Origin: Pseudopedobacter sp045629485
GTDB lineage: Bacteria; Bacteroidota; Bacteroidia; Sphingobacteriales; Sphingobacteriaceae
Direction of reading: 5' to 3'
NCBI GenBank assembly: GCA_045629485.1
Contig: JAZQRF010000089.1
Span: 1 to 20,178, forward strand
DNA: 20,178 bases
In this document: piece by piece, positions 1 to 8,303 of the stretch
How the letters are laid out: each line of letters opens with the position of its first letter
How positions within the stretch are numbered: position 1 is the stretch's first letter
The notes under the pieces: generated by a model
The model's input: only the letters and a program-made list of their open reading frames with translations
Databases searched by the model: none
What the model was told of the DNA's origin: nothing
Made by a program: the position numbers and the translations under genes

Positions 1-2
1 TT

Positions 3-1331
3 ATGTCAATCTCCTCACAAAAGCCGCTTTCAAAGCTCGATATTTTTTCTCTTTCTGGTATCCAGATGAAGACATTCCATATTACATGGCTCATGTTTTT
101 TGTTTGTTTTTTCGGATGGTTTGGTTTAGCACCTTTGATGCCTACAATCAGGGTAGAACTGGGTTTAAGTAAAGCCCAGGTGGGAAACATCATTATTGCT
201 TCTGTCACCTCTACCATTGTTGCCCGCTTAATTATTGGCAGGTTGTGTGACATCATAGGTCCCCGTAAAGCTGCTGTATGGCTGCTTACATTAGGATCTA
301 TCCCCGTATTTTTAGTGGGTCTGGCCGATTCGTATGCTACTTTTCTTATTTTCAGATTGGCTATAGGTGTTATCGGAGCATCTTTCGTCATTACACAATA
401 CCATACTTCTATGATGTTTGCCGCTCATATAAAAGGTACAGCTAATGCTGTTACCGGCGGATGGGGAAATCTTGGTGGCGGTGTAACCAACATGGTAATG
501 CCCCTGATATTTGCCGCCATTGTTGGCTTTGGTTATACCGAAGGACAAGCTTGGAGGTATGCCATGATTTTTCCAGGTTTAATGATGCTGGGCGTTGCTG
601 TTTTGTACTGGAAATATACAAAAGACACTCCGGCAGGAAACTTTGACGAGATTAAAAGAAAAAAAGCTAAGGTGGGGAAAACAGATTGGTCGGTGCTGGC
701 AGACTGGAGAGTTTGGGCTTTAACCATTGCTTATGCCATGTGTTTTGGCATGGAAATCACTTTCGATAACATTGCATCATTGCATTTTGTAGACACTTTT
801 GGCTTATCGCAAAGCAGTGCCGGTTTTTGGGCTGGTGTATTTGGTTTCATGAATATTTTTGCCAGAGCCCTGGGCGGAATCGTTTCTGATAAAGTTGGAT
901 TAAGGTTTGGAATGAGAGGCAAAGGCCTGCTTCTGGGATTGATGCTGTTATTGGAAGGTTTCGGCTTGGTTCTTTTTGCATTATCCGGCTCTTTTGTATT
1001 GGCGATTGTTTCTATGCTATCCTTTGCGCTATTCCTTAAAATGGCCAATGGCGCCACTTATGGTATTGTCCCTTTTGTGAATGAAAAGAACGTGGGTTTA
1101 ATTAGTGGCGTTGTTGGTGCCGGCGGCAATGTTGGCGGTATGGCTTTTGGTTTCCTATTCAAATCAGATTCCATTACTTATGTAGAAGCTTTTCAATATA
1201 TAGGTTATCTGATTATTATAGCTTCTCTTATCATTTTGGCTACAAAGTTTACCAAAACAAAATCTTACGAACAGGAAACAGAGGCCGATGAAGTTTCTGC
1301 CAACTTCTCCAATAAACAAGCCTATGATTGA
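3..1331 (+). CDS. narK: NarK-type nitrate/nitrite MFS transporter
   Basis: This is a 442-residue inner-membrane protein of the major facilitator superfamily, nitrate/nitrite porter (NNP) family. It is expected to import nitrate, or exchange it for nitrite, for the reductase encoded next. About 12 hydrophobic segments span residues 25-415. Both NNP glycine signatures are visible: AVTGGWGNLGGG (149-160) and GVVGAGGNVGG (369-379). Two pseudo-symmetric arginines, R75 (VARLIIGRLCD) and R288 (FARALGGIVSD), sit where the nitrate-binding pair of NarK is expected; that equivalence is my inference from the repeat. MFS motif A is GRLCDIIGPRK (79-89). The length is normal and the C-terminal tail is polar. 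The start lies 2 nt into the window, so the promoter and RBS cannot be seen. Whether it is a symporter or an antiporter cannot be told. Confidence 0.93.
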   Translation: MSISSQKPLSKLDIFSLSGIQMKTFHITWLMFFVCFFGWFGLAPLMPTIRVELGLSKAQVGNIIIASVTSTIVARLIIGRLCDIIGPRKAAVWLLTLGSIPVFLVGLADSYATFLIFRLAIGVIGASFVITQYHTSMMFAAHIKGTANAVTGGWGNLGGGVTNMVMPLIFAAIVGFGYTEGQAWRYAMIFPGLMMLGVAVLYWKYTKDTPAGNFDEIKRKKAKVGKTDWSVLADWRVWALTIAYAMCFGMEITFDNIASLHFVDTFGLSQSSAGFWAGVFGFMNIFARALGGIVSDKVGLRFGMRGKGLLLGLMLLLEGFGLVLFALSGSFVLAIVSMLSFALFLKMANGATYGIVPFVNEKNVGLISGVVGAGGNVGGMAFGFLFKSDSITYVEAFQYIGYLIIIASLIILATKFTKTKSYEQETEADEVSANFSNKQAYD

Positions 1332-1357
1332 TTGCCGCAAACATTTCACAGGATTTT

Positions 1358-1456
1358 GCGTGAGGGATTGAAATGGAAAGCCCGCATCCCGATTTTTCAT
1401 CGGGAGAGGACTTGCAAAGTAAAGCCCGACCCCTTGCGAAGCTTGGGGACACGCCC
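1358..1456. repeat. Hairpin-rich intergenic repeat-like element
   Basis: Almost the whole gap between the transporter and the nitrate reductase gene is occupied by a structured element. Its outer ends are complementary (GCGTG 1358-1362, CACGC 1450-1454). Inside is a perfect 7-bp stem TCCCGAT/ATCGGGA (1387-1393, 1399-1405) with a 5-nt TTTTC loop. A second stem follows, CCCC/GGGG (1430-1433, 1445-1448), with an inner GC/GC pair around a gaa loop. AAAGCCCG occurs twice (1377-1384 and 1422-1429). From memory, intergenic elements with 'agggattgaa...ggaaagcccg' are scattered in Sphingobacteriaceae genomes, so it is probably a REP/BIME-like element rather than a site specific to this operon. It could still act as a partial terminator or mRNA-stability hairpin. 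Confidence 0.6.
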
Positions 1457-1497
1457 TAATTAATGCAATTATAAATTATTAAAATTATTGCCCATAC

Positions 1498-4400
1498 ATG
1501 CCGATTGCTAAAAAAGACATGAACAATTTCCCTTCTACCTGCAGCTACTGCGGGGTGGGCTGTGGCGTCATCCTGAAAAAAGAAAAAAATGGGACTGTAA
1601 GTTTAGAGGGCGATAAAAATCATCCTTCTAATAAAGGCATGTTGTGCAGTAAAGGCATGAATTTACATTATACCGTAAATGATAAAAGCGACCGTTTGCT
1701 TTATCCGCAAATGCGCTATAACAAAAATATGCCTTTGCAAAGAGTAAACTGGGAGGAAGCTTTGGAGCGTACCGCAGCCGTTTTTAAAACTTTTATTGAT
1801 AAATACGGACCAGATTCTGTGGCATTTTATGCATCGGGGCAATGTTTAACAGAAGAATATTATGTAATTAATAAGCTGATTAAAGGTTTTATTGGCAGCA
1901 ATAATATCGATACCAACTCGCGTTTATGCATGAGCAGTGCGGTGGTAGGCTATAAAATGTCTTTGGGCGAAGACAGCGTTCCGGTTTGTTACGATGATAT
2001 TGAATTGGCCGATTCCTTTTATGTTACCGGTGCAAATCCGGCCTGGTGCCATCCTATTTTATGGAGACGGGTAGAAGCGCATAAAGCAAAAAATCCGGAG
2101 GTTAAAATTATTATTGTTGATCCCAGAGCAACAGATTCTATTGCGATTGCTGATCTACATTTACAAATTAACCCGGGAACGGATGTAATCCTCAACCATG
2201 CCATTGGCAGGTTATTGATAGAGAATGGAACCATCGATTATGATTTTATTTTGAACCATGCTGAAGGATTTGAAGCTTATAAAGAAATTGTTTTCGAAAG
2301 AACTCTAGCAGAGTCAGCGCAAATTTGCGGATTAAACCCAGAGGATATGGCTCTTGCAGCAAAATACATTGGCCAGGCAAAGGGCTTTATTTCTATGTGG
2401 ACAATGGGTTTAAACCAAAGTGCAGTTGGCGTAAATAAAAACCTCAGTTTGATTAACCTGAACCTGATCACAGGTCAAATTGGCAAACCCGGGTCGGGGC
2501 CATTTTCTTTAACCGGTCAGCCAAACGCCATGGGCGGACGAGAAGTTGGTGGCCTGTCTAACCTTTTACCTGCACACCGTAACTTAAACAATCCGGTTCA
2601 CCGGGAAGAGGTGCAACAATTTTGGAGCGGCAAACCCATACAGGAAAAACCAGGATTAACGGCTACAGAAATGTTTGAAGCGCTGGAAGATGGTCGTTTA
2701 AAAGCCATTTGGATTTTATGCACCAACCCATTAACCAGCCTACCAAATGCTCGCCAGGCAGAGGCGGCTTTGAAGAAAGCCAAATTTGTGGTGGTGCAGG
2801 AAATCAGCAATAAGCCAGAGACTTTGGCTTACGCTGATGTTATTCTTCCTGCTGCTGCCTGGGCAGAAAAAGAAGGTACCATGACCAATTCTGAGCGCAG
2901 GATTTCTTACCTGCCTAAAGTAGTTGATGCTCCGGGAGAAGCGCTACCTGATTCAGAAATCATCTGTCGTTTTGCACAAAAAATGAATTTCCCGGGTTTT
3001 GATTTTAAAAATACAGAAGGCATTTTTATTGAACATACCCAATTAACCGCTAAAACCAATATAGATATTAGCGGGTTGAATTATGAAATATTGAAACGTG
3101 AAAGAAGTGTGCAATGGCCTTTCAATAAAAAACACCAACAAGGAACATCAAGATTGTTTGAAGATAAAAAGTTTTATACCCCACATAAGAAAGCAATCAT
3201 TCATTCGGTTTCTGATACCTTAACCAGCGAACAGCCAGATGAAAACTTTCCTTTTATTTTAACAACGGGCCGTATCCGCGACCAATGGCATACCCGTAGC
3301 AAGACCGGCAAAGTAAACAAGTTGAATCAGCATATTAAACAGGCATATTTGGAGATTCATCCTATAGATGCTGCAGCTTTAAATATTGAAGAAGGTGATG
3401 TTGCGCTAATTAAATCAAGACGTGGAGAAGTGATGGTTAAAGCCAAAATAGCTGATACTATTAAACCTGGCGTTGTTTTTTTACCCATGCATTGGGGGAA
3501 AATTTTGGGCAGTGACTTAAACCGGGCTAATAACCTCACTAATGATTTGGTTGATCCTGTTTCTAAAGAACCTGATTTTAAGTTTTGTGCCGTTAGCGTA
3601 CAGAAATATAAAAAACCGCATCAAAGGATTGTGATCATTGGTGCCGGAGCCGGCTCTTATGGCTTCGTGAAATCTTATCGTGAGATTAATAAAGACGATG
3701 AAATCACTATTTTCAGTAAAGAGAATTTCCCTTTTTATAGTCGTGTGATGCTTCCTGATTATATCAGCGGAGAGCAAAAATGGGAACAGCTGGTGAAGAT
3801 GACCGATGAGGAAGAACCGGATTACAAGATTTGGCTTCGTCGTGGGGTAAGTGTAGCTCAAATAAATCGCGAAGACAAATATGTAACCGACTGCTTTGGC
3901 AAAAAAACCTATTACGATGTATTGATAATGGCCACTGGCAGTCGGGCTGCTGTACCTAAAAACGTCCCTTCATTACCCGGGATTTTCACGATGCGCAGCC
4001 GAAACGATGCCGACAATTTCAAAAAACACATCTCCAAACAAGCGCATGTCCTCATTTTTGGTGGTGGCTTGCTGGGCCTGGAGATGGCCGCTTCTTTAAG
4101 AGAGACGGGTGTAAAAATCACCATTGTACAAAGAAGTTCCAAATTTATGGGACGGCAGCTGGACGCCCTGGGAAGTCAGTTGTTGCATGAAGAAATGGTA
4201 GATCAGGGTTGTGATATTTATTATGATGATGAAGTGCAACTCTATTATGGGCGTTCTAAACTTATCGGGGTAGGTTTAAAAAGCGGCCGCAGGATTGATT
4301 GCGACGCCATGATTTTAGCCATTGGCACCACCCCGAACCTTGAACTGGCGAAAGAAAGCGGTTTAACCTGCAAACGTGGTGTTGTGGTAAACGAAAGAAT

Positions 4401-5028
4401 GCAAACCAGCGATCCAAGCGTTTTTGCTATCGGAGAAATTGCTGAATATAATGGGAATTTATACGGTATTACTGCCGCTGCAGAAGAACAGGCCGCTATT
4501 GCAGCCAAATATTTGAACGGAGATATTGCCAGCTACTACGAGGGAAGTACGCTGATGAATATCATTAAAATTCATGGTTTTGATCTTTGTAGTATTGGCT
4601 TACCCGAATGCCCGGATGAGAGTTACGAGGAAATAGTTTTTATTGATAAAGCAAAAAGATATTATAAGAAATGTATTATAAAGCAAGACAGACTGGTGGG
4701 CACTATTCTTATTGGTGATAAAAGCGAATTCCTCGAATTCAAAGAGCTCATCTCTAATAAAATTGAACTGAGCGACAAAAGAATGCAGTTGCTCAGAAGC
4801 GGCAAAAAAGCCGAACCTGTGTTAGGAAAACTGGTGTGTAGCTGCAATAATATAGGTGCTGGTAATATTAAAGCTAAAATACAGGGTGGCTGTAAAGAAA
4901 TTTCTGCTTTATGCACCCTTTCAGGAGCTGGTATGGGATGCGGATCTTGCAAGCCTGAAGTAAAGAGAATTTTAGAAGAGATTTTGAATGAGACAACACT
5001 AGTTTCAGCAGGGTCTCTCGCACACTAG
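1498..5028 (+). CDS. nasA: Single-chain assimilatory nitrate reductase (Mo-bisMGD / FAD-NAD(P)H / [2Fe-2S] fusion)
   Basis: This 1176-residue cytoplasmic enzyme is predicted to reduce nitrate to nitrite with NAD(P)H. An N-terminal [4Fe-4S] motif uses C15, C18, C22 and C50. The molybdopterin oxidoreductase part follows, with the probable Mo-ligand cysteine C144 in NSRLCMSSAVVG, as in NasA/NapA enzymes. The molybdopterin-dinucleotide-binding domain spans about 584-700. From about 707 comes a NirB/NasB-like flavoprotein: FAD motif IVIIGAGAGSYG, NAD(P) motif near 850 (LIFGGGLLGLEMA), and second FAD motif near 974. The C-terminal BFD-like [2Fe-2S] domain has C1114, C1116, C1148 and C1151. In Klebsiella or Bacillus these functions are on two subunits; here they are fused. 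The last roughly dozen residues are encoded by a repeat. The start is the first ATG; M8 is an alternative. It needs bis-MGD, consistent with the moa and mobA genes downstream. Confidence 0.93.
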   Translation: MPIAKKDMNNFPSTCSYCGVGCGVILKKEKNGTVSLEGDKNHPSNKGMLCSKGMNLHYTVNDKSDRLLYPQMRYNKNMPLQRVNWEEALERTAAVFKTFIDKYGPDSVAFYASGQCLTEEYYVINKLIKGFIGSNNIDTNSRLCMSSAVVGYKMSLGEDSVPVCYDDIELADSFYVTGANPAWCHPILWRRVEAHKAKNPEVKIIIVDPRATDSIAIADLHLQINPGTDVILNHAIGRLLIENGTIDYDFILNHAEGFEAYKEIVFERTLAESAQICGLNPEDMALAAKYIGQAKGFISMWTMGLNQSAVGVNKNLSLINLNLITGQIGKPGSGPFSLTGQPNAMGGREVGGLSNLLPAHRNLNNPVHREEVQQFWSGKPIQEKPGLTATEMFEALEDGRLKAIWILCTNPLTSLPNARQAEAALKKAKFVVVQEISNKPETLAYADVILPAAAWAEKEGTMTNSERRISYLPKVVDAPGEALPDSEIICRFAQKMNFPGFDFKNTEGIFIEHTQLTAKTNIDISGLNYEILKRERSVQWPFNKKHQQGTSRLFEDKKFYTPHKKAIIHSVSDTLTSEQPDENFPFILTTGRIRDQWHTRSKTGKVNKLNQHIKQAYLEIHPIDAAALNIEEGDVALIKSRRGEVMVKAKIADTIKPGVVFLPMHWGKILGSDLNRANNLTNDLVDPVSKEPDFKFCAVSVQKYKKPHQRIVIIGAGAGSYGFVKSYREINKDDEITIFSKENFPFYSRVMLPDYISGEQKWEQLVKMTDEEEPDYKIWLRRGVSVAQINREDKYVTDCFGKKTYYDVLIMATGSRAAVPKNVPSLPGIFTMRSRNDADNFKKHISKQAHVLIFGGGLLGLEMAASLRETGVKITIVQRSSKFMGRQLDALGSQLLHEEMVDQGCDIYYDDEVQLYYGRSKLIGVGLKSGRRIDCDAMILAIGTTPNLELAKESGLTCKRGVVVNERMQTSDPSVFAIGEIAEYNGNLYGITAAAEEQAAIAAKYLNGDIASYYEGSTLMNIIKIHGFDLCSIGLPECPDESYEEIVFIDKAKRYYKKCIIKQDRLVGTILIGDKSEFLEFKELISNKIELSDKRMQLLRSGKKAEPVLGKLVCSCNNIGAGNIKAKIQGGCKEISALCTLSGAGMGCGSCKPEVKRILEEILNETTLVSAGSLAH

Positions 5029-5061
5029 TTTCAGGACAGAGTGAGACCCGCCCGGACAGAG
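4996..5061. repeat. Compound direct/inverted repeat across the nitrate reductase stop codon
   Basis: ACACTAGTTTCAG occurs twice, at 4996-5008 and 5022-5034 (26-bp period). GGACAGAG occurs twice, at 5034-5041 and 5054-5061. GGGTCTC (5011-5017) is the inverted complement of GAGACCC (5043-5049), so the transcript could fold a hairpin with a loop of about 25 nt around the TAG stop (5026-5028). The repeat supplies the last residues of the reductase (TTLVSAGSLAH), which have no role in the known domains. It looks like a small dispersed element inserted at the gene end. No T-tract follows, so it is not a standard terminator. Confidence 0.55.
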
Positions 5062-5088
5062 AGCAGTCACTAAGCAATTACAAAAGCC

Positions 5089-6573
5089 ATGGAAAATCAT
5101 ACTCAACAACATATCATTAAAATCAACCTTCCGGGAGGCATTGTTTCTCCGGGAGATCTTTATGAAATACTAAGCATTTCAGAAAAATGCAATGTAGAAA
5201 ACGTTCGTTTTGGCAACCGTCAGCAATTACTGTTTAAGGTAAACGCAGCAGATTTAGAGGAAATCCAGGAGCGTTTAATGGTGCATGATATAGGTTATGA
5301 AACCGACACTGATAAATTCCCTAATATTTTAAGCTCTTATGTTACTGAAGAAATTTTCCCCAATTCGCTTTGGCTCACAGAAGGTGTTTACAAGGATATC
5401 CTTGATGGTTTTAATCATCAGCCAAATCTTAAGGTGAATGTAGTCGATTATTACCAGAACCTGATTCCCTTTTTTACCGGCAACCTTAACTTTATCGCTT
5501 CCGAGACCAGCAATTTCTGGTATTTCTATATTCGCTTCCCAAAAACAAACATCATGTATTGCTGGCCCTCATTGGTGTATTCAGAAGATATTCCGGAAAT
5601 GAGCAAGATCGCAGAGCAACTTATTTGTGAGGAACCTGAGAAATACAACAACCAACCTGAGATAAAAGGCGAAGAGCTGTTTCTGAAAATAGCATCAATC
5701 AATAAATTCCACTATCAGCCTATTAATCATCCCCTTATCCATACCGATTTTCAGCTACCCTATTACGAAGGATTAAATAAATACAGCGATAATAAATTGT
5801 GGTTGGGCATCTACCGCAGGAAAGAAGAATATTCGGTTAGCTTTTTAAAAGAAATCTGTGAGATTTGCCTCGCTACCCGCATTGGCCAGTTGTATACTAC
5901 CGCATGGAAATCTATCATCATTAAAAATATCAATGTTAAAGACCGGGATTTTTGGAGCGACCTGCTCAATAAATACAGGGTAAATGTTCGGCATGCTGCC
6001 AACGAATTAAACTGGCAGATCGAAGATCTTTGCGAAGAAGCCATCAACATCAAACTGGATCTGGTAAAGCAATTCGAAGAGGCAGATTTACGTACCTATC
6101 GCTTGTGCTTTGCTATCAAAACTCAGCCTAAAACAGGTTTATTTAGCTCTATTGTCATCAGGAAAAGAAACACAAAGAATAGCGAGGGCCAGGAGCTGTT
6201 CGAACTCTTGCACACCAGAGATTTTAATCCCAATTCTAAAGAATACATTACTTTTGACGACGGAGTAGCATATGAGAACCTGGGCAACAAATTGATAGAA
6301 ATTTGCGAGCTTTATTATACCTTACGTACTCAAAAAACAGAAAGTATCCCTAAAAAGAACATCGTAGACAAGATACCGGAAGAACACAACGACTACCATG
6401 TACATCAGTGCAAACACTGCAAAACTATATATGATAAACAATTTGGAGACGAAGTGAACCAGGTCGCAGCCGGCGTTCCTTTTTCTGCTATTGCTAAATA
6501 CAGCTGCCCTACTTGTGATGCACCAAAAGAAGATTTTAAAGAAATTAGTATCGCTAAACCAGAATTTGTATGA
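5089..6573 (+). CDS. Nir/Sir-like protein lacking siroheme cysteines, with C-terminal rubredoxin domain
   Basis: This 494-residue protein has no signal peptide or membrane segment. Residues about 8-90 resemble the ferredoxin-like half-domain of nitrite/sulfite reductases (INLPGGIVSPGDLY, VRFGNRQQLLF). A second similar half lies around 248-315 (LATRIGQLYTTAWKSIII). The cofactor-binding C-X5-C and C-X3-C motifs expected after these halves are absent, so siroheme and the [4Fe-4S] cluster are probably not bound. Residues about 436-485 are a clear rubredoxin: C441/C444 and C473/C476, with the usual GVPFSAI and FKEI surroundings. Its position between nitrate reductase and a transporter suggests an electron-transfer or scaffold role in nitrate/nitrite reduction; this is inference. 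Its stop overlaps the next start in ATGA. I recall comparable 'rubredoxin' annotations in Bacteroidota nitrate clusters but know of no established function. Confidence 0.85.
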   Translation: MENHTQQHIIKINLPGGIVSPGDLYEILSISEKCNVENVRFGNRQQLLFKVNAADLEEIQERLMVHDIGYETDTDKFPNILSSYVTEEIFPNSLWLTEGVYKDILDGFNHQPNLKVNVVDYYQNLIPFFTGNLNFIASETSNFWYFYIRFPKTNIMYCWPSLVYSEDIPEMSKIAEQLICEEPEKYNNQPEIKGEELFLKIASINKFHYQPINHPLIHTDFQLPYYEGLNKYSDNKLWLGIYRRKEEYSVSFLKEICEICLATRIGQLYTTAWKSIIIKNINVKDRDFWSDLLNKYRVNVRHAANELNWQIEDLCEEAINIKLDLVKQFEEADLRTYRLCFAIKTQPKTGLFSSIVIRKRNTKNSEGQELFELLHTRDFNPNSKEYITFDDGVAYENLGNKLIEICELYYTLRTQKTESIPKKNIVDKIPEEHNDYHVHQCKHCKTIYDKQFGDEVNQVAAGVPFSAIAKYSCPTCDAPKEDFKEISIAKPEFV

Positions 6574-7304
6574 CCCCCGATTTGTTGCTCGCTCTATCCC
6601 TGTTTGCTGCAGGCTTTTTATATGCCTCTGTTGGGCATGGTGGTGCAAGTGGTTATTTAGCAGTACTTTCTATTTTTGCTGTTCCGGTGGTAGAATTTAA
6701 ATCCATGATTCTCGTTTTGAACATACTGGTGGCCGGCATGGGATTTATACAATTCTACAGGGCCGGATATTTTAGCTGGAAACTCTCCTGGCCATTTTTA
6801 CTAACTTCTGTCCCATTTGCTTTCATAGGCTCCAGGGTTCCTGTCAGTACTGCCCATTATCATTTACTGTTGGGGCTGGCATTAATTATCCCTGTAATAC
6901 GCCTGTTAGGTTTCGGAGCAAAAGAGAAACAAGATAAAAAACTCTTAAACTTTAAAACAGCCTTGCTTTGGGGTACTGCTTTGGGTTTTTTCTCCGGATT
7001 GTTAAATATTGGCGGAGGGATCTTTTTAGGTCCGTTGTTAATTCTAATGGCATGGGCAAACAGCAAAGAAGCCGCAGCAGCATCTACCCTATTTATTGTA
7101 TTCAATTCACTTTCGGGCTTGCTGGGCAATTATTCAACAATAGCTATCGTTAATCCTTCGGTTTACTTATGGTTTCTGATGGCACTCGCCGGAGGATGGG
7201 CCGGAGCCTACTTTGGCAGTCATCAATTTAATTTACCTACGGTACGTTATTTATTAACCGCAGTTTTAGTAATTGCTTCATTTAAACTTTTATTTTTGAT
7301 GTAG
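6570..7304 (+). CDS. TSUP-family (TauE/SafE-like) membrane permease
   Basis: This 244-residue polytopic protein has about 7-8 hydrophobic segments and normal TSUP length. The duplicated TSUP pattern is visible: GFLYASVGHGGASGYLAVL near residue 15 and GFFSGLLNIGGGIFLGPLL near 140, each a helix with the G-x-G-G-rich turn of the family. TSUP proteins move small anions or sulfur compounds such as sulfite, sulfoacetate or thiosulfate across the inner membrane. The substrate here cannot be read from sequence. Its start overlaps the rubredoxin gene by 4 nt and its stop directly abuts moaA, so it is probably co-translated with them. By context it could handle nitrite, sulfite or another oxyanion, possibly as an overflow exporter; that is inference. 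Confidence 0.88.
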   Translation: MTPDLLLALSLFAAGFLYASVGHGGASGYLAVLSIFAVPVVEFKSMILVLNILVAGMGFIQFYRAGYFSWKLSWPFLLTSVPFAFIGSRVPVSTAHYHLLLGLALIIPVIRLLGFGAKEKQDKKLLNFKTALLWGTALGFFSGLLNIGGGIFLGPLLILMAWANSKEAAAASTLFIVFNSLSGLLGNYSTIAIVNPSVYLWFLMALAGGWAGAYFGSHQFNLPTVRYLLTAVLVIASFKLLFLM

Positions 7305-8258
7305 ATGATTGAGTTGCAGGATCCATACCACAGAAAATTCAAAGCCCTTAGGGTAAGTTTACTCAATACCTGCAATTTTAAATGCGTTTACTGTACGATG
7401 GGTTCTGAGGATGGGGAAGATGTTGACCATCGTCCGCAGCAATCAGCTGCTTTTTTTCTTAACAGGATAGCAAAGCTGCATGCACATTTGGCATTAGAAA
7501 GTATAAGATTAACAGGCGGAGAGCCATTACTTTACAGAGAATTGCCCCAGCTGATTAAAGGAATAGCACAAATAGGATTGACCGACATTAAACTCACCAC
7601 CAATGGTTTTTTGTTAGAGAAGCAAGCTGCTGAATTAAAAAAAGCAGGATTAAAAACAGTAAATATTTCTTTAGATGCCATAGACGAAGAAGTATTTTAT
7701 ATCATGAGCAAACGCCGCCAGGTAACAAAAGTGTTTAAAGGAATTGATGCAGCCTTAGCCAACGGACTGGAAGTAAAACTCAACGCGGTGATCATGAAAG
7801 ATTATAACGAACACCAGGTGTTGCCTTTACTAAATTATGCTTTTGAAAAAAATGTCTCTGTCCGCTTTTTAGAGGTGATGGCCATGGGGCACCTGCACCA
7901 AAATCACGAAGATTACCTATTTAAACAGCAACAGATTTTAGAAATCATTAGCAGTAAATACAGCTTAAGCAGGGCCATCAGAAAGAAATCGGCGACAGCC
8001 AATTACTGGAAAACCCATACCGGGCAAACTTTTGGCATTATTGCCAACGAAAGTGCTCCTTTTTGCCAGGATTGTAACCGTTTAAGAATGGACCATGCTG
8101 GTAATTTATACGGCTGCCTGAGCGTGAACCAGGGCTTTTATTTTGATGAGCAAGCCGATGAAGAAATTTTAAGACAAACACTTCAAACAGCATTGCAACA
8201 AAAACAATTGTTAAAATTTACAGGCAGTACATTAAGCATGCTTAAAATTGGAGGATAA
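7305..8258 (+). CDS. moaA: GTP 3',8-cyclase MoaA (radical SAM)
   Basis: MoaA carries out the first step of molybdenum cofactor synthesis, converting GTP to 3',8-cyclo-7,8-dihydro-GTP with S-adenosylmethionine. The radical-SAM cluster motif is C23-X3-C27-X2-C30 (CNFKCVYC). The C-terminal second [4Fe-4S] site is C254-X2-C257-X13-C271 (CQDCNRLR...GCL). The protein ends in the conserved Gly-Gly tail needed by this family (MLKIGG). LTGGEPLLY (about 66-74) and LTTNGF are also typical. At 317 residues it is near the normal length. The ATG follows the TSUP stop with no gap. Its partner MoaC is not in the window. Confidence 0.96.
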   Translation: MIELQDPYHRKFKALRVSLLNTCNFKCVYCTMGSEDGEDVDHRPQQSAAFFLNRIAKLHAHLALESIRLTGGEPLLYRELPQLIKGIAQIGLTDIKLTTNGFLLEKQAAELKKAGLKTVNISLDAIDEEVFYIMSKRRQVTKVFKGIDAALANGLEVKLNAVIMKDYNEHQVLPLLNYAFEKNVSVRFLEVMAMGHLHQNHEDYLFKQQQILEIISSKYSLSRAIRKKSATANYWKTHTGQTFGIIANESAPFCQDCNRLRMDHAGNLYGCLSVNQGFYFDEQADEEILRQTLQTALQQKQLLKFTGSTLSMLKIGG

Positions 8259-8303
8259 CCTTCAAGCACTAACAACGAATAACAATTAACGAACAAACAA
8301 AAA

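Noticed and set aside
731..1057. Minus-strand open frame of 108 codons inside narK
   Set aside because: It is antisense to conserved transmembrane segments and is Pro/Asn/Lys-rich as expected from a shadow frame.
3517..3861. Minus-strand open frame of 114 codons inside the nitrate reductase gene
   Set aside because: It is antisense to the FAD-domain start of a well-supported gene and has no recognisable domain.
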